Shown here one piece after another: positions 25,069-34,464 of a stretch of 64,000 nucleotides of DNA. Under the pieces are notes generated by a model, which had not been told where the DNA came from, made no database searches, and was given only the letters and a program-made list of their open reading frames with translations. Made by a program: the position numbers and the translations under genes. Each line of letters opens with the position of its first letter. The stretch's first letter is position 1. Source of the DNA: Rhodococcus sp. OK302 (lineage in GTDB: Bacteria > Actinomycetota > Actinomycetes > Mycobacteriales > Mycobacteriaceae); the NCBI RefSeq assembly GCF_002245895.1, contig NZ_NPJZ01000001.1, positions 3,942,501-4,006,500 of the forward strand, written 5' to 3'.

Positions 25069-26199
25069 ATGTTCCTCACTCTGCGTGAACTGTGGTTTGC
25101 GCGTAACAGATTTCTCTTGATGGGCGCCGTTGTCGCCCTGATCTCGATCTTGATGGTGATCCTGTCGGGGCTCTCGTCAGGCCTGGTCAACGACGGTGTC
25201 TCGGCCCTACAGCGGACGCCGATCCAGGCATTCGCCTTCGCGCCGGGCACCAAGGCGGACTCGGCATTCTCACGCTCGGTCGTCACCGAGGACCAGGCAC
25301 AGGCGTGGCGCGCGCAGCCCGACGTCCAAGCGGCCGAACTCTTCGGAAACATGATCGTCAATGCCAAGACCGACGGCGGTACTCCCGTCGACCTCACGCT
25401 CTTCGGTATCGAACCGGGATCCTTCCTCGAACCAGCCCCCGCCGAGGGAACATCGCTGCACGGCGCCACCGACATCATCGTCAGCCCCACCCTTCGCGAC
25501 GAGGGTGTCGCACTCGGTGACACAGTCATCCTCGATCGACTCGGCACAGAACTGAAAGTTGTCGGATTCACCGAGGACAAGCGCACTTTCGGGCACGTCG
25601 GCGTCGCCTACCTGCCGCTGCGGACCTGGCAGGAAGTTCACGCCGGTGCCAAACTTGGTGAAACCCCGAGCGCCAGCGCGTATACCGAAGCCAGCGTCGT
25701 CGCGATTCGAGGCATAGACGACGTGCCGCCGAACCTTGCTGAGGGTGATGTGGCGGCAGGGACATCCTCGAAGTTGCTCGAGGACTCGTTCGACTCGTCT
25801 CCAGGCTTTTCCGCCGAGACGATGACGATGACGATGATCAAGGCGTTCCTGTACGCGATCTCCGCGCTTGTCGTCGGAGCATTCTTCGGCATCTGGACCG
25901 TTCAGCGTGGCCGTGAACTCGCGGTAATGCGGGCAATGGGAGCCTCCACCGGATTCCTGCTGCGCGACGGACTGATGCAGGCAGTCGCAGTGCTCCTCGG
26001 TTCCATCACCGTCGGTGTGTTGTTGGGCGTCGGGCTCGGATCGGGACTCGAGGGCAGCGGAATGCCGTTCGCGCTCGAATCCGGCCCCATCGTCAACGGC
26101 GCTTTGCTGCTTGCCGTGCTGGGCCTGATCGGCGCGGCGATTGCCATAGTCCGCGTCACCCGCATCAACCCGCTCACGGCACTGGGAGAGAACCGATGA
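25069..26199 (+). CDS. ABC transporter permease, FtsX/MacB type
   Basis: 376 residues from ATG at 25069 (MFLTLRELWFARNRF). An ATG at 25048 is possible but less typical. One N-terminal transmembrane helix is followed by a periplasmic-side domain of about 220 residues, then three C-terminal helices containing FGIWTVQRGRELAVMRAMGAS, the FtsX-domain coupling region. This is DevC/MacB architecture: such permeases expel lipids, peptides or drugs or work mechanically, rather than importing. It overlaps the ATPase gene by four bases. Confidence 0.9.
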   Translation: MFLTLRELWFARNRFLLMGAVVALISILMVILSGLSSGLVNDGVSALQRTPIQAFAFAPGTKADSAFSRSVVTEDQAQAWRAQPDVQAAELFGNMIVNAKTDGGTPVDLTLFGIEPGSFLEPAPAEGTSLHGATDIIVSPTLRDEGVALGDTVILDRLGTELKVVGFTEDKRTFGHVGVAYLPLRTWQEVHAGAKLGETPSASAYTEASVVAIRGIDDVPPNLAEGDVAAGTSSKLLEDSFDSSPGFSAETMTMTMIKAFLYAISALVVGAFFGIWTVQRGRELAVMRAMGASTGFLLRDGLMQAVAVLLGSITVGVLLGVGLGSGLEGSGMPFALESGPIVNGALLLAVLGLIGAAIAIVRVTRINPLTALGENR

Positions 26200-26882
26200 C
26201 CACCATCGAAAAGACCACCACCGGGCTCGCACTCAGTGCTGTCAGCCTCCGATTCGGCGACGGTGATTCCACCGTGCTCGGGCTTGACGACGTGAATTTG
26301 GAGGTACCCCGCGGAGAGCTCGTCGCGATCGTCGGACCGTCCGGCGCCGGAAAGTCGAGCCTGCTCGCCGTCGCCGGTGCCCTCGGACGTCCGTCGAGTG
26401 GATCGGTGTTCATCGACGGCCTCGACATCACATCCATGCCCAATCGCGCGTTGGCAAAAGTTCGCCGCGACAAGATCGGCTTCGTGTTTCAGTCCGGAAA
26501 CCTCATTCCCGCACTGACGGCGCGCGATCAGCTCCGGCTTGTCCCGAAGATCACGCGTCGGCCGGGCCGCGACGTCGACGAACTCCTCGACTCGGTCGGC
26601 ATGAGCCACCGTGCCGACCGACGGCCCGGGCAGCTCTCCGGCGGCGAACGCCAACGTGTCGGTATCGCTCGAGCCTTGATGAGTAGTCCGTCGCTACTGC
26701 TTGTCGACGAGCCGACAGCGGCCCTCGACCGTAAACGCAGCCATGAGGTCGTCGAACTGCTGGCGCGCGAAACTCATGAAGCGGGCGTCGCTACGATCAT
26801 GGTGACCCACGACCACAACGTGCTGGTGCATTGTGACCGCATCCTCGAAATGGTTGACGGCCAACTGCATCCGCTCGAGTAA
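26196..26882 (+). CDS. ABC transporter ATP-binding protein, LolD/MacB type
   Basis: 228 residues. Walker A is GPSGAGKS (47-54), the Q-loop is in VFQSGNLIPALTARDQL, the signature is LSGGERQRVGIARALM, Walker B is LLLVDEPTAALD, and the switch His is in VTHDH. It powers the preceding FtsX-type permease. The ATGA overlap with the permease gene shows coupling. Its gene is followed 28 bases later by a TetR gene in the same direction, a common arrangement for self-regulated efflux systems. Confidence 0.93.
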   Translation: MTTIEKTTTGLALSAVSLRFGDGDSTVLGLDDVNLEVPRGELVAIVGPSGAGKSSLLAVAGALGRPSSGSVFIDGLDITSMPNRALAKVRRDKIGFVFQSGNLIPALTARDQLRLVPKITRRPGRDVDELLDSVGMSHRADRRPGQLSGGERQRVGIARALMSSPSLLLVDEPTAALDRKRSHEVVELLARETHEAGVATIMVTHDHNVLVHCDRILEMVDGQLHPLE

Positions 26883-26910
26883 GCCCAGCATGAGGAGTAG
26901 AGGAGGTTCG

Positions 26911-27465
26911 GTGCCGAAAATCGATGCCGCCACCGTCGTAGAGCATCGAGCTGCTCAGCGCCGTGCGCTCCTCGATGCCGCCCACGCTCTCCTGTCCGAG
27001 ACCCCGGATCAGCCGCCGGGGCTCGGCGAGGTGGCAGCGAAGGCGGGGCTCGCCAGATCCAGCGTTTACCACTACTTCCGGTCACGCGACGATCTGCTCA
27101 GCGCCGTCGTCGAGGATATGTTCCCGCGCTGGAACGGCAAGATCGTCGAAGCAATGGCGGGCGCCGACGACCCGGTGTGGGCGTACGTCGACGCGAATCT
27201 GCAACTCGTGGCTGAAGGTGAGCATGCGATCGTGGGGGCGCTGGCGACGTTGACGCCGCAGACATTTCGCGATTCACGGATCATGGAAATGCATGACAGT
27301 CTGGTGCTTCCCCTGGTAGATGCGCTCCGCGCTCAGGGCGTACCTGACCCGGATTTGACGGCCAAGCTGATCAACGCGCTCATGCATATGGGCACCGAGT
27401 TGATCGAGTCAGGTCAGAGCGTCGAGCACGTTCGATCCGCGGTCCGCGAAGTTCTGGGGCGTTAA
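26911..27465 (+). CDS. TetR family transcriptional regulator of the ABC operon
   Basis: 184 residues from GTG at 26911, which follows a strong GAGGAGG. A longer frame would start within the ATPase gene. The helix-turn-helix reads LGEVAAKAGLARSSVYHYFRSRDDLL. The C-terminal domain is small and ends in HVRSAVREVLGR. Third gene of the permease-ATPase operon, so probably an autorepressor acting at the nested dyads at 24971-25042. The ligand is probably the exported compound. Confidence 0.88.
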   Translation: MPKIDAATVVEHRAAQRRALLDAAHALLSETPDQPPGLGEVAAKAGLARSSVYHYFRSRDDLLSAVVEDMFPRWNGKIVEAMAGADDPVWAYVDANLQLVAEGEHAIVGALATLTPQTFRDSRIMEMHDSLVLPLVDALRAQGVPDPDLTAKLINALMHMGTELIESGQSVEHVRSAVREVLGR

Positions 27466-27536
27466 TATCAGCGCCTAGTTCAGGCGAGACCGAGTGTCCG
27501 GTCGACCGCTCGGAGATCGACAGGACACCCGATTAC

Positions 27537-28397
27537 TCAGCTTCCGCTGGAACCGCTCGATCCGCCGGAGCCGTTCTCGCCGGGCAGTCCGTCGACGGGG
27601 TCGGTGGCATTCGTCGGGGCTTCGGTTGACGGGAAGAAGTACCCGGTGGCCGTGGTCTTCAGCGACGTGCCGGTGGTGTTGGGCACCTTGGCTCGCCAGT
27701 TGACGATCGGATTGAGCACTCCGAAGGGACCGCACCCGGTGGCGCCCGGTAGTGCGAAGTCGGCGTCGGCAGTTTGGACGTTGGTGAGTGCAGCTGTCCC
27801 GACGGGATACGCCGTGGTGGTATCGGTCGTGGGCATGTCGCCCGGCGGGTTCGCGGCCTTCAGTTCGAAGACCACAGGCGTTTCCTTGGACCCGATATAG
27901 CAGTTGTTGCCGAGGAACGCATTTTCGATTTTCATTCGCACCGGCAGCGTGAATTCGTAGGTGGTGAGGTTCTCGCCGATGATCGGCACCTCCACGGCCT
28001 GGACCGTCGCCTTCACCCCGGCCAGACCGAACAGGTTGTTGAATGGCAGGTCAATGCCGAGCACGCCGCCGGGAACGGTCATCGGCTTGCTGTAGACGCC
28101 CAGGTAGCCGTCGTCGCGCGGAATGAAGTCCGTCTCGCCGAGATTTCCGGCGATGATCATGTCGCCGTTCGCAATTGGCAAGTTGAACCCGTTGTTGGCG
28201 AAAGTTCCACTGTTCACCACGACGGACAGGCAGCCTTCGGTGAGGACCGGATCGCAGACGGCGCCGCCCGGGATCGGAACAATCGGTGCAGCCGACGCGG
28301 TCGGCGCGATGAGGGTCATCGAGGCGCCCACGGCACCTCCGATCATTGCCAGGCGCGAGAGCTGCTTGCGGCGCTTGGGAGCAGTACTGTTAATCAC
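27537..28397 (-). CDS. Secreted protein with Sec signal peptide, unknown function
   Basis: 286 residues from GTG at 28397, chosen because AAGGAG lies five bases upstream and a signal peptide follows directly: KRRKQLSRLAMIGGAVGAS, then a hydrophobic core and cleavage after TASA near residue 36. The mature part is beta-rich (LGIDLPFNNLFGLAGVKATV; TTYEFTLPVRMKIENAFLGNN) with two Cys pairs, and ends in a Gly/Ser tail. It resembles secreted mycolata envelope proteins of unknown role. Monocistronic, convergent with the ABC/TetR operon. Confidence 0.75.
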   Translation of the reverse strand: MINSTAPKRRKQLSRLAMIGGAVGASMTLIAPTASAAPIVPIPGGAVCDPVLTEGCLSVVVNSGTFANNGFNLPIANGDMIIAGNLGETDFIPRDDGYLGVYSKPMTVPGGVLGIDLPFNNLFGLAGVKATVQAVEVPIIGENLTTYEFTLPVRMKIENAFLGNNCYIGSKETPVVFELKAANPPGDMPTTDTTTAYPVGTAALTNVQTADADFALPGATGCGPFGVLNPIVNWRAKVPNTTGTSLKTTATGYFFPSTEAPTNATDPVDGLPGENGSGGSSGSSGS

Positions 28398-28706
28398 TCG
28401 TTCTCCTTGAGGTCGGTGTAGAAACCGTTCGAACGCATTGCAGCGAGAGACCATAAAGCGACTGAGAAATCTTGTGACGCACTGAGCAACGCGGGCTTTC
28501 CGCGACATGCTTGTTTTGACGGCAACTCAGGAGTACACCGACGCCGTTCGTGTGACCGTGATCATGAGTAACGGCTAAAGGTTTTGTACCATAGTTTGCA
28601 AATGTGCCAATAAAGATTGGCCAATATAATTGCAATCAATTGTTGGTGACGCCATTGCTGCGACCAGGTTCGGATATCGGACCGAGGGCAACTGAGTGCC
28701 TCTCAT
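28398..28706 (-). other. Intergenic upstream of secreted protein
   Basis: No gene is supported in this 309-base stretch. It is AT-richer than its surroundings and holds a plausible minus-strand promoter (listed at 28583-28610). It also spans the end of the GyrI-like gene's downstream region. Confidence 0.5.
28583..28610 (-). promoter_or_regulatory. Candidate promoter of the secreted-protein gene
   Basis: On the minus strand TTGGCA at 28605-28610, a 16-base spacer and TACAAA at 28583-28588. The distance to the GTG start is about 185 bases, so the leader would be long. Confidence 0.3.
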
Positions 28707-29171
28707 CTACTGAGCAGTAGGGGATATTTCCGCTGGATCGACAAGTTGGAGGTACAGATCGTGCTTCTCCGGTCCGGTCGACAGTCTGTATCCGACATCA
28801 AGTTTGTGGCGGCCGACAGTCAGTTCACGAGAACTGGCCCACTCTTGCATTGCTCCGAACGTGTGCCCGATATCTTCGACGTGTCCGTCGTGGCGGGCGA
28901 AGACGTATCGACCTGTTGGCATCGTCATGGTGACTGGTCCCTCGGGGCGGGACGTCTCCGAATCAGGGTGCAGAATGCCGACAACTTCGTGATAAACGCC
29001 ATCGCCCAGGTGGGTGCTGATCTCGGCGAAGCCTTCGGCCGGGACAGCAATGCCATGCTGCGTTTCGAGAAACCGTTTCCAGGCATTGGGCACGAGAGTG
29101 CTGAGTTGATGGAATGGTCCGATGACCGGCCAGCCGGAAATGATCGTCAAGGGTAGCTCGACCAGCTTCAT
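28707..29171 (-). CDS. GyrI-like small-molecule-binding domain protein
   Basis: 154 residues, a stand-alone GyrI-like/AraC effector-binding fold: KLVELPLTIISGWPVIGP as first strand, a central helix (PNAWKRFLETQHGI), then TMTMPTGRYVFARHDG and a last strand with VGYRLSTGPEKHDLYLQLV, including the conserved Glu that contacts cationic ligands. Such proteins sequester or hydrolyse drug-like compounds. The ATG is at 29171. A hairpin separates it from the VOC genes upstream. Confidence 0.78.
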   Translation of the reverse strand: MKLVELPLTIISGWPVIGPFHQLSTLVPNAWKRFLETQHGIAVPAEGFAEISTHLGDGVYHEVVGILHPDSETSRPEGPVTMTMPTGRYVFARHDGHVEDIGHTFGAMQEWASSRELTVGRHKLDVGYRLSTGPEKHDLYLQLVDPAEISPTAQ

Positions 29172-29218
29172 TGCGGCTCACTTCGGCGATGAACGGAAGT
29201 CGTGCTCGGATGCACGAA

Positions 29219-29248
29219 ACTCCGCATCACCGTGCGGTGGTGCGGAGT
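29219..29248 (-). terminator. Hairpin terminator after the VOC gene pair
   Basis: Near-perfect stem: ACTCCGCA, one unpaired base, CACCG, a 2-base loop, CGGTG, one unpaired base, TGCGGAGT. It lies 53 bases after the stop of the minus-strand VOC gene and before the GyrI-like gene. No T-tract is evident. Confidence 0.55.
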
Positions 29249-29300
29249 GTGACCGTATCCCACAGTCGCTTGGCGCAACTGCGAACGACCGGAACGGTTT

Positions 29301-29912
29301 TCAGTCGTGGTTGGTTACCCAGGTGAAGCCGTCCGGGTCGGTGAATATCCCGGCGTCGCTGACGATGACCATGCGGTGTGATCCCGTGCCTTCCGGGGAG
29401 ACGCCGGCATCTTTCGCGAGGGCACGGCGCCCGTAGAGCGCTACCTTGACGGTTTTCTCGGGGCTGGAGAATTCGACGTATTTGCGTCCGAAGCTCTTCG
29501 CTACTTCGAGGCCTTGGTCGACGTAGAACTGTTTGCTTGCCTTGACGTCCTCGACTCCGAGTAGCAACACGAGGTCGTCGATCTCTTTTGTTGCCGGTCC
29601 GGTGTCCTTCTTCGAGGATGTCGCAACTTTCCAGATCGCGCCGTCCGGGGCCTGGACTACACCGCCGTAACCCCAGAATCCCTTTTTCGCGGGTTTCAAT
29701 GTTGTTGCGCCGGCGTCGAGGGCAGCCTCGATGAAGGCGTCGACAATGTTCGGCTGGGATACGACGAGTGAGAGTGTGTAGCTGCGGAATCCGGTGGTCG
29801 GTGCTTCCGAGGCGCTGACCTTCACGTGGTCGCCGACACCGAAGTTCTTGTAGAAGACTTCGGCGGCTGAGGGGTCGGCGACCTCGAGTACGACTGATTC
29901 GATGGTGATCAT
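29301..29912 (-). CDS. VOC superfamily protein, two-domain glyoxalase/bleomycin resistance-like
   Basis: 203 residues with two beta-alpha-beta-beta-beta modules: the first at about 1-95 (VLEVADPSAAEVFYKNFGVGD; VVQAPDGAIWKV), the second at about 110-203 (LGVEDVKASKQFYVDQGLEV; FTDPDGFTWVTNHD). The expected metal-ligand positions are only partly His/Glu, so catalytic activity is uncertain and a binding or dioxygenase-like role is possible. It begins one base after the stop of the other VOC gene, so the two form an operon. Confidence 0.85.
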   Translation of the reverse strand: MITIESVVLEVADPSAAEVFYKNFGVGDHVKVSASEAPTTGFRSYTLSLVVSQPNIVDAFIEAALDAGATTLKPAKKGFWGYGGVVQAPDGAIWKVATSSKKDTGPATKEIDDLVLLLGVEDVKASKQFYVDQGLEVAKSFGRKYVEFSSPEKTVKVALYGRRALAKDAGVSPEGTGSHRMVIVSDAGIFTDPDGFTWVTNHD

Positions 29913-29913
29913 G

Positions 29914-30324
29914 TCACTTCACCTCGTTGATCCGGATCAGGTTTCCGGCGGGATCGCGTACGGCGCAGTCGCGGATTCCGTACGGCTGCTCGATAGGTTC
30001 CTGGACGATCTCGGCGCCGCTCGCTGCGAGCTGAGCGAATGTCGCGTCGAGGTCGGGGGTCGCCAACGTAAGGATGGCGTACGTTCCCTTGGCCATCATC
30101 TCCGTGATGGTGCGGCGTTCGTCGTCGGTAATTCCGGGGTCGGCGGTCGGCGGGTGCAGGACGAGTGAGGTGTCGGGCTGGTTCGGGTGGCCGACGGTGA
30201 TCCAGTGCATCCCGTTGTAGCCGACGTCTTTGCGAACGTCGAAGCCGAGAATGTCTCGGTAGAAGGCCAGCGAAGCCTCGTGATCGAGGTGGGGGAGGAA
30301 GGCGGAGTGAATGGTGAGGTTCAT
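29914..30324 (-). CDS. VOC superfamily protein (glyoxalase-like)
   Basis: 136 residues, one paired VOC fold: SAFLPHLDHEASLAFYRDILGFDV, then WITVGHPNQPDTSLVLHPP, and a last repeat with YAILTLATPDLDATFAQLAA and DCAVRDPAGNLIRINEVK. The His near residue 13 and the final Glu near 134 occupy usual metal positions. Related small VOC proteins act in drug resistance or aldehyde detoxification. First gene of the two-gene VOC operon. Confidence 0.88.
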   Translation of the reverse strand: MNLTIHSAFLPHLDHEASLAFYRDILGFDVRKDVGYNGMHWITVGHPNQPDTSLVLHPPTADPGITDDERRTITEMMAKGTYAILTLATPDLDATFAQLAASGAEIVQEPIEQPYGIRDCAVRDPAGNLIRINEVK

Positions 30325-30398
30325 GGAAAGGACGCTAGTTGCCGGATCGCGTGGGCGCTTCTTGATTCCTGATCGAATGTGAAGGCACGCTGGGTGGA

Positions 30399-30836
30399 CT
30401 AAATTTCGAGGAGGAGTGAAGTCATGTTCGTCTCACCGGTTCGGGCAAGGGCGGTGTCGTTGATCATGGAACTCAGTGCTTGCGCGGCGTAGTTGGCCAG
30501 TGTTTGTGCGGCGCCGGGGGTTCGGCCGAGCGCTGCCACCAGGATTCCCGGAGGATTCGGCAGTGCAGTGATGGTCAGATTCGCGAGGTAGTCCGCCCGG
30601 TTACCGCCTCTGGTTTCTGCGAGCGTGTCAGCGACCTTCTCTATGTCGGAAGGCTGGAAGTAGTCACTGATGTCGATGCCTTGCGACGACGTCAGCGATT
30701 CGGAATTGAAGACGACCAGCATGTTTCGTGAGAAGTTGATCGTCTTTGTCCACCACAGACTTCCGACGACGACCAGCACGCCGACGAGAAGTATCAACAG
30801 AATTCGGCGTTGATGCTGCGCAAGAAAGGTTCTCAT
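30399..30836 (-). CDS. Single-pass membrane protein of unknown function
   Basis: 145 residues. A basic N-terminus (AQHQRR) precedes one strong transmembrane helix (about 12-29, ending SLWWTK), and the rest is predicted outside or periplasmic. The soluble part contains NFSRNMLVVFNSESLTSS and a polar helix. I do not recognise a family. The gene follows the SatD-like gene by three bases and is probably co-transcribed with it. Confidence 0.6.
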   Translation of the reverse strand: MRTFLAQHQRRILLILLVGVLVVVGSLWWTKTINFSRNMLVVFNSESLTSSQGIDISDYFQPSDIEKVADTLAETRGGNRADYLANLTITALPNPPGILVAALGRTPGAAQTLANYAAQALSSMINDTALARTGETNMTSLLLEI

Positions 30837-30839
30837 TGG

Positions 30840-31445
30840 TCAGCGATGCCCGTCCGTAGCCGCGGCCAGGAGCCTCTCGGCGAGTCGTCGACCGGCAAGT
30901 TCGGCCTGCCACCCCGCGGTCAGGAGTCGTTTCGACATGGCCTGCTTGGTGATTCCGAGTTGCTGCGCTGCGGCAACCTGAGTGAGTCCGGCATCCATCA
31001 AGGCGATAGCTTCACGTCCGTCCGGGGTCTGGCGGATCACGATTGTGCCCAGCAGGGTGAATGCACCGTCGATGTCGGCGGCATGTTCGGCCAGGGTTGT
31101 ATCGGCCGGTGCTTGTTCGACGGCGATGCGTGCCGGGGCCTTCTTGGCGCGTTCGACGGCAATGCGGGCGGCTTCGAATGCGGCACCCCGACCGGCGCGT
31201 GTCTGGGCCGGAAGTGGTTCTTCGACGGGACCCAGCCCGATTCCGATACTCCAGTATTCGCGTCGCAAGAGGCCGAGTACGAGTTTCACCACGAGGTGAG
31301 GGTTGTCGGTGACCGCCTGGACTTCGTCGCCGGCAGTCCGTTCGAATGGGCGAAGGAGCGGAGTGGACCGCAATTCATGAAGGATGTTTTCGACACGATC
31401 GATGTCGTGGCGACTGCGCCGTTGGTCTACCGTCAGCACGAACAT
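30840..31445 (-). CDS. SatD-like protein with C-terminal helix-turn-helix
   Basis: 201 residues. An N-terminal segment FVLTVDQRRSRHDIDRVENIL with AGDEVQAVTDNPHLVVKLVLGLL and WSIGIGLG resembles SatD-type nucleotide-cyclase-like domains. The C-terminal part carries a helix-turn-helix, LTQVAAAQQLGITKQAMSKRL, as used to bind DNA. It may be a regulator acting on the membrane gene 3 bases downstream. The family assignment rests on recalled pattern. Confidence 0.65.
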   Translation of the reverse strand: MFVLTVDQRRSRHDIDRVENILHELRSTPLLRPFERTAGDEVQAVTDNPHLVVKLVLGLLRREYWSIGIGLGPVEEPLPAQTRAGRGAAFEAARIAVERAKKAPARIAVEQAPADTTLAEHAADIDGAFTLLGTIVIRQTPDGREAIALMDAGLTQVAAAQQLGITKQAMSKRLLTAGWQAELAGRRLAERLLAAATDGHR

Positions 31446-31476
31446 AGGTCAACAGTAAGAGGTTGACAATGGCAAG

Positions 31477-32181
31477 TCAATCTTTAACAGTTGACTTTGC
31501 AAGATCAATATCAATGGGTTGACTCACAGGATATTGCTTCAGATCCGCAGTCGTCTTCCGTGCATCGAACAGCAATCCACCGATCCCGACGGCTATGCAG
31601 ATTCCCGACAGAATGAGCAGCCGCGGATCGGCTTCGCCGGACAGGGCGTCGCCGAGGACGACGATGCCAACCGTGCCGGGCAGAATCCCCACCACGGTGG
31701 CCAGTACATACGGCACCAGGCGGATGGATGAGATGCCACAGCAGTAGTTCACAACAGAGAAGGGGGCGAACGCGATCAGTCTCAGTGAGCCCACTGCCAG
31801 CCAGCCGCGTTTCTCGATTCGTTCGTCCACTCGCCTGATCGTCGGGCTTGATATCCGTTGCCAGACGACGTCACGGCCGATGGCGCGCACCAGGTAGAGG
31901 GCAAGGATTGCGCTGACTGTCGTAGCCGCAATGGTGAGGGCAATACCCATCGCAGAACCGAACAGAACGCCGGCGCTCAAAGTGAAAATTGTGCGCGGAA
32001 CGGGCGCGACAGTGACCAGTGCGTGAACGAGGAAGAAAACGAGGGGAAACATCGGTCCGACGGAATCTGCCCACTCGCGCATCTGGGACACCGTTGGGTG
32101 AGGGGCCAGGAGGGCTACGGCGAACAGGCCGAGCACAACCAGGACTATCACGATCAATCTTCGGTCCAGCAGGCGCCGCAT
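31477..32181 (-). CDS. TVP38/TMEM64 (SNARE-associated, DedA-like) membrane protein
   Basis: 234 residues from ATG at 32181, directly preceded by an in-frame GTG. Longer forms start upstream without membrane context. About six transmembrane helices are present. The VTT-domain core is visible as VAPVPRTIFTLSAGVLFGSAMG and later RLIAFAPFSVVNYCCGISSI with the family's conserved Pro/Asn region. These proteins work in lipid scrambling or membrane homeostasis in bacteria, by analogy with DedA/VTT members. It is the first of three same-strand genes but 31 bases separate it from the SatD-like gene. Confidence 0.85.
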   Translation of the reverse strand: MRRLLDRRLIVIVLVVLGLFAVALLAPHPTVSQMREWADSVGPMFPLVFFLVHALVTVAPVPRTIFTLSAGVLFGSAMGIALTIAATTVSAILALYLVRAIGRDVVWQRISSPTIRRVDERIEKRGWLAVGSLRLIAFAPFSVVNYCCGISSIRLVPYVLATVVGILPGTVGIVVLGDALSGEADPRLLILSGICIAVGIGGLLFDARKTTADLKQYPVSQPIDIDLAKSTVKD

Positions 32182-32568
32182 CACAGGGCCTAAGGCTACC
32201 GGTGCCGGTGCAGAATGCCCGCGTTCATTGCTCGAGAAATCCGAGAATTCACGCCACAATCAGCATCGTGTGATGAATGCCACTGCCCTGTCAGGGTAGG
32301 TGACCTGCGCAGTCCTGCTCAATGAAACTACTCGCCGGTAACCCGCAAACATGCTGAACAATCGCTAGGTAAGGACTGGGAAATTGACCGGGGGTGCGCT
32401 CAGTATGCGGGTCCAGGCGTAAAAAACGGGCCCTAGCAGACTCACTACCCGCGAACGTGACGTGATCCTCACGATATGTGCGTCCTGACGCGGGTTAGCA
32501 TCACAGAACTAACGCAGAAAACCGATTACCGGTATAACGCTCACGCACAATGAGAGGCAGCGGACACA
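32182..32568 (+). other. Intergenic region upstream of mutA
   Basis: This 387-base stretch is divergent promoter DNA between the TVP38 gene and the mutAB-meaB operon. It contains a short dyad GTTAG-N8-CTAAC at about 32492-32510 and no gene. I looked for a cobalamin riboswitch and saw none of its conserved boxes. Confidence 0.5.
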
Positions 32569-34464
32569 GTGTCATTAGCTTCAGAAGCCGAGGCTGTCGA
32601 GCAGGCATACGCGGAGTGGCAACGCTCCGTCGCCGGAGTGCTCGCCAAGTCCCGTCGAGTCGACGCAGCAGAACTAGGCCCCGAGCCGCAGAAGCTGCTC
32701 GAAACCGTCACCTACGACGGAGTCACTGTCGCACCGCTCTACAGCCCTCGCGACGAGCGCCCCGAGCAGACATTGCCCGGCAGCTTCCCGTACGTGCGTG
32801 GCGTCGACGCCCACCGCGATGTCAACGCCGGCTGGTTGGTTTCCGCGCAGTTCGGAACCACCTCCGCCGCCGACACCAATCGCACCATCCTCGATTCCCT
32901 CGAGAACGGTGTCAGTGCACTCTGGCTCAAGGCCGGCGTCGACGGTGTTCCCGTCGCTGACCTCGCCGCAGCACTCGACGGCGTTCTCCTCGATCTCGCA
33001 CCGCTGACACTCGATGCCGGCGCAGAGGCAAGTGCAGCTGCTCGCGCAGTGCTGGCACTCCTCGATGCTCGCGCCGAAGCCGGCGACGGCGTCAGTGACC
33101 GCAGCAGCATCCGCGTCCACCTCGGTGCCGCGCCACTCACCAGTTCTTTCTCCGGTGCAGCCGATGTCGATCTGGTTGAAGCCGTCGAACTGGCAGCACT
33201 CGCTGCAGCTCGCACCGAAACCGTGCACGCGATCACCGTCGACGGCACCGCATTCCACAATGCCGGTGCGGGCGACGCCGAGGAACTCGGCGCCGCGATC
33301 GCAGCAGGCCTCGAGTACCTGCGTGCGCTCACCGCAGAAAACGGATTGACCATCGGAGCTGCAATGCAGCAGTTGGCTTTCCGTTACTCGGCTACCGACG
33401 ATCAGTTCCAGACCATCGCGAAGTTCCGTGCCGCCCGTCTCGTCTGGGCACGTATCGCGCAGGTCTGTGGAGCCTCCGACTTCGGTGGAGCTCCGCAGCA
33501 CGCGGTTACCTCGGCGGCGATGATGGCCCAGCGTGATCCCTGGGTGAACATGTTGCGCACCACGCTCGCGGCGTTCGGCGCGGGCGTCGGCGGAGCAGAC
33601 GCCGTCACCGTTCTTCCGTTCGACGTCGCCTTGGCCGACGGCACACTCGGCGTCACCAAGTCCTTCTCTTCACGCATCGCCCGCAACACGCAGCTGCTCC
33701 TTCTCGAAGAGTCGCATCTGGGCCGCGTGCTGGATCCGTCGGCAGGCTCCTGGTACGTCGAGGACCTGACGCAGCAGATCGCCGCCACGGCGTGGGAGTT
33801 CTTCCAGGAAATCGAAGCAGCCGGTGGATACCTGGCCGCGCTCGAGGCGGGAATCGTCTCCGATCGCATCGCCGCCACCAAGGCCAAGCGCGACTCCGAC
33901 ATCGCACACCGCAAGACACCCGTCACCGGAGTCAACGAGTTCCCGAACCTCGGCGAAGAGCCGCTTTCCGCAGCAGCCGTCGAGCCGGGTCAGGTTGTTG
34001 CCCGCTACGCAGCCGCCTTCGAGGCTCTGCGTGATCGCTCGGACGCGTTCCTGAGTGCCGGCGGTGCCCGCCCGACCGTTCTGCTCGCCCCCCTGGGGTC
34101 CGTCGCAGAACACAACGTGCGCACCACCTTTGCGTCCAACCTGCTCGCATCGGGTGGTATCGACGCCGTCAACCCTGGTCAGCTCGAAGTTGGCGCCGAC
34201 GCAATCTCCGCAGCCGTCAAGGCTTCCGGTGCAACCGTCGCCGTACTGTGTGGCACTGACAAGCGTTACGGCGAAAATGCCGCAGCCGCTGTCGCGGAAC
34301 TCCGCGCAGCCGGCATCACCAAGGTGCTGCTGGCCGGACCGGAAAAGGCAGTCGCCGACGCTACAGGCGAGAACCGCCCGGACGGATTCCTCACAGCCCG
34401 CATCGACGCAGTCTCGGCACTGACCGAACTGCTCGACTTCATCGAGACGGGAAGCTCCAAGTGA
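32569..34464 (+). CDS. mutA: Methylmalonyl-CoA mutase small (beta) subunit
   Basis: 631 residues from GTG, with AAGGCAG-like purines only weakly placed upstream. The TIM-barrel substrate domain fills the first two thirds ([62 protein letters not shown] core). The C-terminal domain is a degenerate cobalamin-binding fold lacking the DxHxxG motif, as expected of the non-catalytic subunit. It forms a heterodimer with MutB, interconverting methylmalonyl-CoA and succinyl-CoA for propionate, odd-chain and branched-chain catabolism and as precursor supply. GTGA overlap with mutB. Confidence 0.93.
   Translation: MSLASEAEAVEQAYAEWQRSVAGVLAKSRRVDAAELGPEPQKLLETVTYDGVTVAPLYSPRDERPEQTLPGSFPYVRGVDAHRDVNAGWLVSAQFGTTSAADTNRTILDSLENGVSALWLKAGVDGVPVADLAAALDGVLLDLAPLTLDAGAEASAAARAVLALLDARAEAGDGVSDRSSIRVHLGAAPLTSSFSGAADVDLVEAVELAALAAARTETVHAITVDGTAFHNAGAGDAEELGAAIAAGLEYLRALTAENGLTIGAAMQQLAFRYSATDDQFQTIAKFRAARLVWARIAQVCGASDFGGAPQHAVTSAAMMAQRDPWVNMLRTTLAAFGAGVGGADAVTVLPFDVALADGTLGVTKSFSSRIARNTQLLLLEESHLGRVLDPSAGSWYVEDLTQQIAATAWEFFQEIEAAGGYLAALEAGIVSDRIAATKAKRDSDIAHRKTPVTGVNEFPNLGEEPLSAAAVEPGQVVARYAAAFEALRDRSDAFLSAGGARPTVLLAPLGSVAEHNVRTTFASNLLASGGIDAVNPGQLEVGADAISAAVKASGATVAVLCGTDKRYGENAAAAVAELRAAGITKVLLAGPEKAVADATGENRPDGFLTARIDAVSALTELLDFIETGSSK

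Noticed and set aside
28593..28602. RamB-like AGTTTGCAAA
   Set aside because: A single ten-base match next to a gene for a secreted protein, with no link to acetate or glyoxylate metabolism; likely chance.
32182..32568. Possible cobalamin riboswitch before mutA
   Set aside because: No B12-box or conserved core could be found by eye.
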